64,000 nucleotides of DNA from Persicaria tinctoria. Taxonomy: Eukaryota > Streptophyta > Magnoliopsida > Caryophyllales > Polygonaceae. A model generated the notes under the pieces. It had not been told where the DNA came from and did no database searches. It worked only from the letters and a program-made list of their open reading frames with translations. The stretch covers positions 17,373,975 to 17,437,974 of the forward strand of contig JBANSL010000009.1 of assembly GCA_037127255.1 (NCBI GenBank), given 5' to 3'. Both the position numbers and the translations under genes were made by a program. This document shows positions 46,721 to 58,806 of this stretch, in pieces (position 1 is the stretch's first letter; each line of letters starts with the position of its first letter).

Positions 46721-49700
46721 ATATATGTACTTGGAATTCCTGCGGTATTCGTAGTAGGAACTTCTGGACTAACGTTGATATTTTCTGTAAGAACAATCAT
46801 ATTAATGTACTAGCTCTCTTGGAAACCAAAACAGATAAGATTCCGTCTGATATCTGCTGGCGGAAGAGTGGCTTTACTAACATAGCTTTTGACCCGGCTT
46901 CGGGTTTTTCCGGAGGCATCTGTTTGCTCTGGAAAGATCTACCCTCGAGCCTAGGATCCATTGTTCTTATATCGGTTCATAACCGATTTATACATTTCAA
47001 ATACACGGACTTTATATCTCAGACAACAGTTGCCATGCTTGTGATTTGTGCCCCGCCTGATGAGGTCAGGAAATGGGTTTTTTGGGAATCTATCGCTCTC
47101 TATATCCAAAACTTGCTTATACCATACTGTGTGATGGGGGATTTCAATGACATCTGCTCCCCGTCTGAGAAGATGGAGGGTGCCTGTCCATTGAATGCCG
47201 GATTTTCACGCCTGACCGACCTCAAGAACAAATTTTCTTTACACGAGGTTCGGTCCTTTGGTGGACAATTCACCCGGAAACGGAAAAAAGATGGAATTGA
47301 CTGCTGCTTTGAGAGACTGGATCGTCTCCTCATACACACCGATGTCCTCACTATTTTTGACTCCTTTAGAACTCAAATTCACCTTTTCACCAGATTTGAT
47401 CATGCGCCAATCTTAACAGACTTCAGTCGGAATGCAAAACCCAAAAACAAACCCTTTAAATTTGAATTAGTCTGGGCAAACCGTTCTGATTACAAGAATC
47501 TTGTTTCTCAGGCTTGGCGACTAGACTCCTCGGGCTCCCTTATGTACCGCCTGTTTCAAAGAATGAAACTTCTAAAGCATCTCTCCAAAGATTGGCATAA
47601 GAAAACTTTTCTTAATATAAACAACCAAATTCAGACGACTGATCAGAAATTACTCCAACTTCAGACATCGCTTCTTTCACACTACAATAACAAGGACATC
47701 AAGTTATTAAAGCAGCAGCTCAACAAAAGAGAAAGAATGCTCGATTTCCATCGCAGATACTGGAGCCAAAGGGCAAAGGTTAAGCACGCCAACTTCAACG
47801 ATTCCAACTCAGGATACTTTCACAAAATCGCCTCATCCAAGAGGGGTAGGAAAATGATCAAATCAATCACCCTCCCAGGTGGGGAAGTCGTCGGTGATTT
47901 TCACATTATTCAACAAGAATTTGAAAAAGATTTCAAATCTCGTTTCCGCTCCTCCACGAGGAGCGATCTGGACACAACTAGGGACTTGGGGGTCATCCCC
48001 TCGCAAGTAACACATTCAGATAGGGACATGCTCACAGCTCCGGTTTCTAACGCAGAAATTAAAATTGTTGTTTTCTCTATTAGTCCGGACAAGGCTCCGG
48101 GTCCTGACGGGTTCTCGGCAGGTTTCTACCAAAAGTTCTGGAATACAGTTGGCCCTTCTGTCATGAAAGCTGTTAAAGCTTTTTTCTCTAGCGGAACGCT
48201 ATTAAGGCAAACAAACCATACTTTCATAACGCTACTACCAAAACGTGATGACCCTTCAACAGTAAACCACTACCGTCCTATTAGCTTGTGCTCCACAATT
48301 TACAAGATCATAGCAAAGGTGATTACAGCCAGGCTAACCAAGATCTTTGAAAACCTTATACATCCCTTACAATGCGCTTTTACGAAAGGTCGGTCCATCC
48401 AGGATAACATTCTGGTAGCCTATGAGGCTTTCCACTCCTTCAGGCTTAAAAGGGGCAAGCCGAGTCTGCTTGCCTTGAAGCTTGATTGGAGAAGGCTTAT
48501 GATCGTGTCGAATGGACCTTCCTTTTTTATGTTCTTTCAAGGTTTGGCTTTAACGACAAGTTTATCCGTTGGATCAGAGAGTGCGTAACTATGGTTTCAT
48601 ACTCTGTCCTGGTTAATGACGAGCCAACGACACTCATCAAGCCCACTCGAGGACTAAGGCAGGGTGATCCCCTATCTCCTTTTCTGTTTATTTTAGCTTT
48701 GGAGGTCTTAGAAAGGACTCTGCAATAGGAAAGTTCTGTAAACAAAGATCTGGGTATAGTTTTTGGCAAACCGGGCATTAAGATTCCTTTTTTAGCATTT
48801 GCAGATGATATCCTCATTTTCTGCAAGGCCTCCCAGTTGGCATGCTCTTCAGTTCTGACGCTTCTTGACCGTTTCTGAATAATTTCGGGGCAGAAGGTCA
48901 ATTTACACAAATCTAGCTTCCAAGCTTCCCCGAACACAACACCAGCAGCAATTAATGCCACGATTGCGGTCCTTCGCATCCCCCAAGCAAATAACTTTGA
49001 CAAATACCTGGGTTGTCCCATCGTCAGTGGAAGAACTAACAAGGACACTTTCAATGATGTGGTTCTCAAATCCAAGCAACAACTGACCAAGTGGAAGGCG
49101 TCAAGCCTCTCTACCGAAGGCCGGTAGGTCCTTATCAAATCAAATCTGAGTGCCAAACCGCTTTTTCTCATGCAAGCTTTCTTACTACCATCTCACATTC
49201 ACCATGAACTCGATAAGGTTTAGAGACAATTTTTCTGGAACAAAAATTCTAAAGCCCCTCCGCTGATTAATTGGGACAAAATTTGTGCTGACACCTTGAA
49301 AGGTGGGTTGGGTATTCACAAAGCAGAAACAATGAATATTGAATTACAAATGAAACTGTTATGGAAAATCCTGTCCGAACCGGACAATATATGGGTCCGC
49401 TTCATCTCCCAGAAATATCTGAAAGGTCATGACATCCTAAACTACCAAACGAAAAGTAATACTTCTTGGCAGTGGAGACGCCTAATGTCTATCCGACACC
49501 TTTTTCAGAACGCCCTTCACTGGTCAGTTGGTGATGGGAATTCTATTGACTTCTGGTCTCAGAAATGGGCCTTTTCTGAGACGCTGGTCTCCAGGGCCTT
49601 ACAGCCGATCCCAAATGAGCTTTTAGGCTTAAAAGTTTCCCATTTAATCGAACACACTCTACAGTGGAATAAGAATTTGCTCCTTTCAAGCTTAACCAAC

Positions 49701-50924
49701 ATATTTTCATTGGACGACATCAACCATCTCCTCGGCATCATCCTGCCAAACAGCCCCATGAAGGACCGCATGTATTGGGGTCCGAGCCCCAATGGGTGGT
49801 TTTCGACAAGTTCGGCAAATACCATGCTTTCATCCAACAAGGGGTCACAAGACTTTGAATGTGGTTGGATCTGGGGGGCCTAGATGTGCCGCCTAAGGTT
49901 CAACATTTTCTCTGGAAAATCTCTCGCGACGGTCTTCCGACGTCGGAACACCTCCAAAAGTCTCATGTGTCTGTACCATCTGGGTGCCATTTTTGTGATA
50001 TCACCAACGAATCAGACAATCACATGTTCCTTCAGTGCCCAATTACCCTCCGCCTACTACGGACACTCCGCATCCGTTGTTCGAGCTTGGCACAGCTCGC
50101 CGTAACTTCGGGCTCTCCCTTTCCCCTGAACCAAGTTCTGCTGTCGGTTGGTAAGAAACAGTTCTGCCCCTTGGCCTGTGCTTGGTGGGCTATCCGGTTC
50201 TTTAGGAACCAGCTGACTTTTGACCATACGGCCAAAGTATCCATTACAGAAATGGAAATTTTCTATACAACATTTACCCAATGATGGAAACAGTCGAAGA
50301 TTCTTGAGGCTGAGTCGTCTATTGTGACCCCTCTTCCGCCCAAGGTGAATCGCCCCATTTCTTCTGCTCGTCGTTATCCCTCTGCTTCGGATGGGGGGTA
50401 AGAGGCATAACCGCTCAGGGCAATGGGACAAACCATCGATGGATTGCCACAAGCTAAATTTCGACGGTTCTGTAAGACAGGGGATTTCGTCTTCTTACGG
50501 TTTCGTTATTAGGGACTGGTGTGGTAGGGTCGTGGTCATGGGTAGAGACACGTGCATCAATGTCTCGGTCGCCTTTGCTGAAAACCTCGGCCTCAAAATG
50601 GGAATTCTTCGGGCTAAACAGTTGAATATTCGTAACCTCCTGATCGAGGGTGATAACCTACTGGTTATTAAAGCTCTGCTAGGGGATTGGAAATGCCCCT
50701 GGAATATCGAGCTACTGCAATCTGATATTCTTTTAGATATTTCGTCCTTCTCTTATATAGCTATCCGTCATATTTTCAGGGAATCAAATGCAGTGGTTGA
50801 CTATCTCGCGCGCAGTGCACATGCATCCCCTGCCGACGACAGCTACGACAATGATCCAGAGCTCTGTGCTCTCATCCGCAAGGATGCGCTAGGAAGGAGT
50901 TCTGATGCAGCCGACCCAACCTAA
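46717..50924 (+). pseudogene. LINE3 ORF2: endonuclease-RT-RNase H, degenerate
   Basis: Starts MNICTWNSCGIRSRNFW. Endonuclease: LLETK, VICAPPDE, MGDFNDI, FTRKRKK, FDHAPILTDF. RT: APGPDGFSAGF, HYRPISLCS; frame shift near 48485 ([10 protein letters not shown] for KLDMEKAYDRV); [13 protein letters not shown]; stop at 48726; LAFADDILIF near 48800; further stops near 48879, 49126 and 49221. Linker and zinc-finger region to 50284 (CHFCDITNESDNHMFLQC) with a frame change near 49860. RNase H 50391-50924: LNFDGSVRQGISSSYGFVIR, LLIEGDNLLVI, ESNAVVDYLARS. Dead copy. Confidence 0.85.
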
Positions 50925-50960
50925 TTTTTACTCTGCGTCAAAAAAAAAAAAGGTGTCAAT

Positions 50961-51451
50961 CTAATTTTTCAGTTAGTTATACGGGTAGGTTAAACAAAGA
51001 AGTTAAAATATTTACTTTCTTTAATATTAGGCCCAATATTTAAAGCTATATTTCTAATTAAATACAAGAATAAATATAAGAATAAACAGTAATACACAAT
51101 AAGGATAGAATGAATAAAACAATTTAGCTGAGAGTAATATTTGTCATTTTCTTCAATTCAGGGTACTGGAGAGTTGGAAAGGAGAAAATAGATTAATCAA
51201 ATAACCCACAAGACATAGCATAGCATTTTAACAGTAGCCAAATTCCCTTTTCCATTACTAGTCAAATTGCAATTCCAAAACTCTAAAAAGTTTTATTCTA
51301 ACCCCGTAGGGAAATTGAAATCAACATTCAGAAAAGCCTATCACTTTGACAACAACAAACACAACGAAGCATACTTTCTTCACCAAATCAGCACACCTAA
51401 CCAATCGCCAAACCCTAGAAACCCAAAAGGGCCAAAACAAAAAGCATTAGA
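50961..51451 (-). other. spacer, possibly intron of a divergent minus-strand gene
   Basis: No coding frame. 51385-51451 (CACCAAATCAGCACACCTAA ... AACCCTAGAAACCCAAAA) resembles 58846-58925, so this is the continuation of the locus split by the inverted-repeat element and LINE4. Confidence 0.4.
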
Positions 51452-51692
51452 ATTAGACCTGAGCAGACCTGGGCTAATCTGTCCGGCCCGCCCAGAGAAA
51501 AAGGCGGACTTGAGCAGAACAATCGACCCAAGCGGGCCAACAGGCCCGGCCCAGTAAACCCACCGGGCTGGGCTTGGGCAGAGTATGAGGCCCAAGCGGG
51601 CCGGCCCGGCCCGGCCCGGCCTGACATATATTAATATTATAATATTATATAAATAATTATACATACATATATATATATAATGATATTTAAAT

Positions 51693-51694
<2 letters not shown>

Positions 51695-51788
<94 letters not shown>
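51695..51788. repeat. (TA)n microsatellite
   Basis: About 94 bp of TA repeats, close to the LINE4 target site. Confidence 0.95.
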
Positions 51789-51791
<3 letters not shown>

Positions 51792-51844
51792 ATACAATGT
51801 GTATGTGTGTATGTTAATATATACGTAGTATATATAAAAGACGC

Positions 51845-52696
51845 TTGTGCTTGAGGATCAGAAAAAAAAACCCCAATCCAGACAAAATGAACGCGCCTAC
51901 AAAAAGTCACCACGCGCCCCCAATTTCTAACCCTATTCGCCAATCGTTTTCTCAAATCCATACCCAGATCTTCCTCTTCCTCTGGAATTGTTTACAACAA
52001 CTTCAAGTATCACCCCCAATGAAGAGATTCTACCCACGTCAACCTCAAAAATCTAAAATGCCGGAATTTCTCCTTGACCCTAGCGCTCTCTCGTCTGAAT
52101 CAATTTCCAAAAATCCCCTGATTCATATACCCGGCTGGAGTTCCCACCTCCCTAAGGGTGATCTCAGGCACCGTTTTGGGGATCGGTGGCCTTCAACTTA
52201 TAACAAAGCGCTTCTCTTCTTCCGGTCTTTGGCGTCCTGTCTCAGGGCTGTTTGGATAAAGGTGCGTGGGTACAAACATCATAAAAAGAAGATGAAAATC
52301 TGCAAAGGTTCTGGCTTCCTTCAACTTTGGTGTCCCTCCCGTCAACTGTTACTCATTCTTGGTGTGAGGCGAGCGTTCGCCATCCATTGGTGTCCGTTCT
52401 CAGCCTTTCTGGCTCTTCTCCGGCCGTTCGGGGGCTCCTTGGCTCCCTCTGTTGTCCTTCAGCGGTGCATTCGACTTTCGGCGATAGTGTTGCTGGTTCT
52501 GTCCAGTCTCTTTGGTCCTCAGCAAACCATCAGGTTATTTCTTTTCCTCTCAACCTCACCCTCAGTATCATCTATACTATTGAGCAGGACCCATGACCCT
52601 TCTTGTAAGAAATGGGTTTTTGTTTTATTTTCACCATACACAACACCCAATCCGGGGTCCTTGGCCTCGAACCTACTGTCTGTACACCTATTCTAA
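51845..52696 (+). other. LINE4 leader open frame
   Basis: Open for 283 codons from 10 bases inside the element; the first ATG in frame is at 51887 (MNAPTKSHHAPPISNPIRQS). Contains FLFLWNCLQQLQVSPPMKRF and a Leu/Ser/Cys-rich end. It overlaps the next ORF by about 100 nt in another frame. May be only a permissive leader; the corresponding leaders of LINE1 and LINE2 are also open. Confidence 0.25.
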
Positions 52697-54161
52697 ATGT
52701 AGTTTTCGAAACATTATACTGAAACCTTCTGATCAGTCTTTACCCTCGCCTAATCTTAAGGGCATCTCCCTCATGGAGGTGTTCTTGATTACGAAACATG
52801 TATGTGTTAACGTCTACTCACCCACCCAAAAAGATTCGCAAATGGGATGTTTGTTCATCTCTCCCGATAAACAACGTTTTCCCACTGTTGACATTGAATC
52901 CCATCATCCCATTGACTCTATAATTTCTATGATTTTCACAAGAATTTCATGTCCTGAATCTGCACCTTCTGCTTTCGGTAGCCACCCTAAAGATTTTTTG
53001 ATATATCCAACAAAAAAAGCACATTACTTAGCCCATCTCTGTTGTATCTGTTTTGGGCGTAAAATGCATTTGTGCACCTTGTATCCAATCTATCGATGCT
53101 TATATGGCTATGATTTTAACTATTGGTGTGTTTCCTTTGATCAATCACTAGTACTCTCCCAACCTAAGTTTTTTTATTTTACCAATCACCATCATGTATC
53201 CATAACTCTTGATTCCACCGGACTCTATGGTCATCACCCCAAAAATAATCATGAATCTAGACCTTTATATCAAATCTCTTTAATTTGGAATTGGCTTACT
53301 CGTAGAACATGTTTGAAGGCTTGTTTCTATTTAATGCTCCATTACCTGCACAATATGTATTGCAATTTAAATGAGCTATCTTTGGTCTACCTTTCAGTGT
53401 TTAATCCCTACTTTGCTACACATCCTATTAACCATTGCATGTTTGCTCTAACCAATACTTGCTGTCTGATCACTATTACTGCTTCTATTGAGTTTATACT
53501 CCTTAAATCCACCTACACTTCAGCTGCACACGACTTTTCCAAGTTTGTGCAGCTGAATAACTTTAATCACAATCAAATGTTCATCTATGCTCTCTCTTGG
53601 ACCTGGACTTATCTTATTTTATTGAAGCTTACACTAGCACTCAATCTTGTACAGTCTCGGAATACTGTGCATTACCATTACCTAATCTGTAACTCAACTT
53701 GGATTAGATGTCCTGAAGTTATCAATCCACTCGCATCCCAACTTCTATTCAACAACAATGGTGCTTGGCGATGTCTTATGCCTTCTCGGTTTTTGTTGAG
53801 GGGTTTGATCTCTCTCTCATCTGTCATAAAAGATAAAATATATCTCAATTGCAAATTACCTGCTTGGACTGTTGCTTGTCATTGCTGTATCATAAGTTCA
53901 CTGGATACAAACACCCATTTTGATTATTATTTTTCATTTTATTGTACTGTTGTGAATACCGTTTCACAAAACTCATGGAACACTACCCAAACTATACCTC
54001 AACATAACCCACCTAATCTACCCCAAAATCTACTTCAAACATCCAACCTAATCTTGCTCCCTAAGTTTTGGGAAACCGATCAAGAAAACCTCTTTAGCTT
54101 GATTTCTTCCGAGCTAAACCTAATCACCAAGAATATAAAAAAGTTTACCTATGAAAATTAG
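52593..54161 (+). CDS. LINE4 upstream ORF of 522 codons, unidentified
   Basis: An intact frame from MTLLVRNGFLFYFHHTQHPI to ...NIKKFTYEN; its TAG lies within the ORF2 start (ATGAAAATTAG, 54151-54161). Rich in Cys, His, Tyr, Trp, Leu and Ile, poor in Gly and Glu (LAHLCCICFGRKMHLCTLYP; LPAWTVACHCCIISSLDTNT). Clustered Cys/His could bind metal, but no spacing I recognise. The base composition would predict a stop about every 20 codons, so 522 open codons are not a chance event. It sits where other plant LINEs have ORF1. Confidence 0.5.
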   Translation: MTLLVRNGFLFYFHHTQHPIRGPWPRTYCLYTYSKCSFRNIILKPSDQSLPSPNLKGISLMEVFLITKHVCVNVYSPTQKDSQMGCLFISPDKQRFPTVDIESHHPIDSIISMIFTRISCPESAPSAFGSHPKDFLIYPTKKAHYLAHLCCICFGRKMHLCTLYPIYRCLYGYDFNYWCVSFDQSLVLSQPKFFYFTNHHHVSITLDSTGLYGHHPKNNHESRPLYQISLIWNWLTRRTCLKACFYLMLHYLHNMYCNLNELSLVYLSVFNPYFATHPINHCMFALTNTCCLITITASIEFILLKSTYTSAAHDFSKFVQLNNFNHNQMFIYALSWTWTYLILLKLTLALNLVQSRNTVHYHYLICNSTWIRCPEVINPLASQLLFNNNGAWRCLMPSRFLLRGLISLSSVIKDKIYLNCKLPAWTVACHCCIISSLDTNTHFDYYFSFYCTVVNTVSQNSWNTTQTIPQHNPPNLPQNLLQTSNLILLPKFWETDQENLFSLISSELNLITKNIKKFTYEN

Positions 54162-57100
54162 CTATTGGAATGTCCGTGGCCTAGCCAGGAAGAATATTTG
54201 GACTGAAATCGATTCTACTTGTAAAACTGAACATATAGCTATCCTAGCTCTGGCAGAAACAAAACTGCAAAACCCACCTAAAGAAAATCTTTGGCGTAAG
54301 GCAGGATTTGATCATTCCTATTTCTGTGCCTCTGTTGGGCTCTCAGGTGGGTTATGTCTTTAATGGAAATCCTCCCACCTATACAACGAAACCTTTGAAG
54401 TAATACAATCCGACAAACGATATATAATAGCTAAATATCACAACATTATAAAGCAAATACAAATATTAATTGCCTTTGTCTACGCCCCCCCCCCCCCCCC
54501 CCCCCCCACCACCACACGAATATGACAAACCCAACTTCTGGTCTAATATCTCGTACATTATACAAAATAGTTCTATTTCTTTCCTTATCATTGGGGACCT
54601 TAATGATCTTGTCTCTGCTTCTGATAAATTGGGGGGCTCACAACTACCATTGTATCGACTAAACAGACTTACCAACTTTATACTAAAATACGATCTGTTG
54701 GACATACCCACATACGGGAACCAGTTCACCTGGCGGAAAAAATTATCAGGACCTGACAATACATATGAAAAACTGGACCGGATTTTAGTTCATAAGGACA
54801 TATTCTGCAAACTCCCATACCTAACAACCAAAAACCACCCATTCACAACATCGGACCATAGCCAGATTACGCTAGAACTCACCCAAAACTGTCGGCCCCC
54901 GATGCAACCCTTTAGGTTTGAACTCGCCCGATGTAAACAAAAAGACTATGAGCTCATTGTCCGTCAAGCTTGGCGAGTAAACCCGGCTGGTTCTGCCTTG
55001 TTCAAACTTGTCAAAAAATTACAAAACCTCAAACACAAGAGCAAAATCTGGTGTAAAAAAACAACAGGAAACATACTCTCTCAAGTCTCTCACACAGAAC
55101 AGGAACTCCAGAGGCTTCAACACCAACTAATACAAAACTATGATAAATCAGTCGATAGGAAACATAAACGGCTACTACAAAAATACTCTAAGATGATAAA
55201 TTTTCAAACAACCTATTGGGCCCAAAGAGCTAAACGATTACATCTGAAAGCAGCCGATACCAACTCTAAATATTTTCATCGAGTTGCTACAAGAAGACGA
55301 AACCGTAACATAATCAAATCACTAAAATCGGAAGGTGGAATTAATTTGACCATTGACACTGACATTCGTAATGAAATCAAATCTGCTTTCTCTACTCGTT
55401 TTTCAGCGCCCCCAACAACACAACAACAAAGCTCCCTTCTAAACTACATCACTCCTGAAATTACAGACTATCAAAATGAGAAACTAACCAGCCCCATCAC
55501 CAGCACTGAAATTAAAAAAGCAGTCTTCAACCTCGCAAATGATAAATCTCCTGGTCCTGATGGTTTCCCTGCTGGTTTCTTCAAATGTTACTGGCACATT
55601 GTGGGCCCCTCGGTCATCAAAGCCGTTAAAGGCTTCTTTATCAGTGGCAAAATACTGCGTCAAATTAACCACACCTTCATTACTCTAATTCCCAAATGTG
55701 ACAACCCAAATTCCGCATCACACTACAGACCCATAAGCTTATGTACAACCCTATACAAAATAATCTCGAAAATAATTGCTACAAGACTAAAACAATCAAT
55801 GAACCACCTTATTCACCCATTTCAAAGTGCCTTCATCACCAAACGTGCAATTCGGGACAATATCCTAATTGCTAATGAAATATTCCACTCATTTCAACAA
55901 AAGAAGGGTCAGTCCGGCTGGATGGCTGTAAAACTGGATATGGAAAAAGCTTTCGACATGGTAAACTGGGATTTCCTTTTCAATGTTATGTCTCGTTTTG
56001 GGTTCTCAAACCGATTTATTTCTTGGATTAAAGAATGCATTACCACAGTGTCTTACTCTGTCCTAGTAAACAATGAACCGACAGATATCTTCCACCCACA
56101 CAAAGGACTTAGACAGGGAGACCCACTATCGCCTTACCTTTTTCTTTTAGTTACTGAGGTTCTAGCTCGTGGACTACAGTATGAAGCATACCAGCCTCGA
56201 AGCCATGTGGGTATTTCCCCTACCCGTGCTTGTCAAAGAATCTCATTTCTTGCCTTCGCAGATGACATTATTATTTTTGCTAAGGCCACTAAAACGGCTT
56301 GTGACCAAATCAACAAAATAACCAATTGTTATAGTACCTTCTCGGGACAAAAGATTAACCTTCACAAGTCATCATTCCAGACAACGGGAAACATCCCAAA
56401 CCACACTAAACTCATACTCAAATATGAGCTTCAAATACCTAATACTTCTGACTTAGGAAGTTATCTTGGATGCCCGATCATTTCTAAAAAAGTAACAAAT
56501 TCCACCTTCGACTGCCTAATTGCGTCTACCAAAAACCAACTAACCAAGTGGACGGCGAGTAATCTCTCTCAGACTGGTCGCCTCACTCTTATTAAATCAA
56601 ACCTAGCAGCAAAACCGCTTCACATAATGCAATGCTTTATGTTACCCTCATCAATCCATAAAGAACTTGACAAAATTAATAGACATTTCCTGTGGAATAA
56701 AGGCCCTAAACACCGACCCCTAATCACCTGGTTTGAAGTTTGCAAGTCTCGTCGCAATGGAGGACTTGGTCTTCGCTCCTCTGAAGATATGAACGTAGCT
56801 CTCCAATTTAAGCTTCTTTGGAAGATTCTTGCGGAACCAAACAATCCTTGGGTCCGACTAGTTACCGACAAATACCTCAAAACTGACCACATTCTTCATT
56901 ACACCAGAAAAGGTAATACCTCTGGGCAATGGAAAAAATTAACTAACCTACTGGCACTTTTAAAAAAGGGTCTTCGTTGGGGAGTGGGTGATGGCTCCTC
57001 TATTAACTTTTGGTACGATCTTTGGATTGGATCTGCCCCACTTTGGACTATAGCAACAAATGTTTCTACCATCAATGCAAATACAAAGGTAAGTGAATTC

Positions 57101-58298
57101 ATAACAGCAACAAAAGAATGGAATTTACCAAAACTCCAAGCTGATCTGCAACCTCATCTCCCAACTACAATAATCAACAACATTGTTCAAATGCCAATCC
57201 CAAGACATATATCACAAGATAGACTTTACTGGTACTAGAGCCGTAATGGCTGGTTTTCTACTTCGTCAGCTATAGAGATGCTGCACAAAAATAAACATCA
57301 TACAAAATCAAATTTCCACTGGATCTGGAAACTTGACTGCCTACCCAAAATCAAAGAATTTATTTGGAAGATTACCAAAGATGGATTACCGAATATCATC
57401 AAATTGGCCTCTCGTGGCTTAGGGCTTCCTACAAATTGCCCGTGCTGCGATATGAACCATGAGGACTTAGACCATCTTCTCTTCAACTGTCCTATTACAA
57501 AAGCAACAATATTAATGCTATCTCCACAAATAGCCAATATAATAGATCACGCGTATAACAAAAATTTAAATCTTGGAGACACCTTAATACAACTTAGGAA
57601 TGCTCTTGGGAACCAACGTTTTTCTACCCTTGTTGTGGCTTGGTGGAGCCTTTGGTTTTTCCGTAACAAAAAAGCATTTGACAACATAAATCCTAATCCG
57701 AAAGCAATTATGTCGTTCATTTCCGACCATAGCTATAATTGGAATTGTGCTAAAGAGCAAGAAAAGGATCTTCCAACCCCCACACTACCTCAAACCATGA
57801 CCACTAAGAACAAATCTAGCAGAAAGAAATGCAAGTGGAGAAAACCACCATCGGGGTGGTATAAACTAAATTTTGACGGCGCTTTCTCCACCAATACCTC
57901 CTCGTCCAAATATGGTTTCATCATTCGCAATGCGGATGGATCTGTCATTTTCTCTAGCCTTCCCTTCCGTCCTTGGGGCTGAGTGTTTTGGCCTTTGGAA
58001 AGGTATTCTTAAATCCTCCATTGAACTAAATATAAACAAAATCATTATTGAAGGTGATAATCTAAGCATCATAAACAGTTTAAAAACTGGATGCTCCTGT
58101 TCTGGAGAGATTGAGATGATCCTATCTAATTGTCTTCTATCTCTCCAATATTTCTCTGAATTCGAGATCACACATACTTTTCGTGAAGGGAATAGTGCGG
58201 CAGACTGTCTCTCCCATCTCCAATCCCATCACTCCAGCACTATTCTCCCTTCTGACGCTGCTCTTAGCAGTATCATCCTGCGGGATGCTCTTGGTTAG
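54151..58298 (+). pseudogene. LINE4 ORF2: endonuclease-RT-RNase H, four breaks
   Basis: Starts MKISYWNVRGLARKNIW; TAA at 54361; frame shift at a 23-base C run (54485-54507) inside the YAPPHE endonuclease motif; then 54470-57238 continuous: [71 protein letters not shown] at 57236, zinc-finger linker CPCCDMNHEDLDHLLFNC, frame shift near 57970 within the RNase H (LNFDGAFS ... IIIEGDNLSII ... REGNSAADCLSHL). Core RT looks undamaged. Confidence 0.88.
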
Positions 58299-58806
58299 TT
58301 GCCTTCGTAACAGCCAAATTCTTTTCTGTTAAAAAAAAAAAATATATACGTAGTATATATTACACGGTGTGTGTAATAGTTGTATATGTATATTAATACA
58401 TATATTAAGGTGTCAGTGTGTATGTATTGTATATGTATATAAATATATATGTGAAAAAATAATTGATATTGCGTGCGTTATATATATACATAAAAGAAAA
58501 CTCATAAAATATTTTTTAAAAGTATAGATTTATATGTGTTATGTCTTTAATTGATTTTTTTTTTTATATTAGCTAAAAGGAAAATTTAGTTACATGACCA
58601 AATGTTATCGGGTAGGGTTCCCCGCCCCGAATCCTTTATTAGGAAAAAAGCCCGCTAGGTCCGATGGGCGGCCCGGCCCGCCAACAAGGACGAGCTTGGA
58701 CAGGGAAGTAGGCCAAAAACTGGCCAAGCCCGGCCCGGTATAATGAACAGCTAAAATATCGAAGGCCCGGCCCAAACCCGCCTGACCGACCCATGCTCAG
58801 GTCATT

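Larger units (their letters stand above)
45008..50950 (+). mobile_element. LINE3: LINE without DUF4283 ORF1
   Basis: 5.9 kb, with a 10-bp duplication AGGTGTCAAT (44998-45007, 50951-50960) and poly(A) after TTTTTACTCTGCGTCAAA. Open frames start 10 bases from the 5' end (45018-46310, then 46268-46720) and lead directly into ORF2 at 46717. No DUF4283 or zinc knuckle is present. ORF2 has several stops and frameshifts. Confidence 0.85.
51836..58341 (+). mobile_element. LINE4: LINE without DUF4283 ORF1
   Basis: 6.5 kb. A 19-bp duplication ATATATACGTAGTATATAT lies at 51817-51835 and 58342-58360, with poly(A) at 58331-58341. Open frames run almost end to end: 51845-52696, 52593-54161, then ORF2 from 54151. 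The tail CCAAATTCTTTTCTGTTAAA is close to that of LINE2. No DUF4283 or zinc knuckle seen. Confidence 0.9.
51452..58806. mobile_element. GGCCCG-rich inverted-repeat element split by LINE4
   Basis: Left end TAGACCTGAGCAGACCTGGG; right end inverted TGACCTGAGCATGGGTCGG. Both arms continue into GGCCCGGCCCG-type sequence (51480-51620 and 58650-58790). The flanks ATTAGAAT and TTTAGAAA are only partly alike. An AT-rich core with a 94-bp (AT)n run holds LINE4. Class uncertain (hAT-like by size of possible duplication). Confidence 0.45.

Noticed and set aside
51380..51961. 193-codon minus-strand frame with a long Tyr-Ile repeat
   Set aside because: It is a read-through of the (TA)n microsatellite.
54466..54759. 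Minus-strand frame ending in poly-Gly
   Set aside because: Antisense of the LINE4 endonuclease and its C run.
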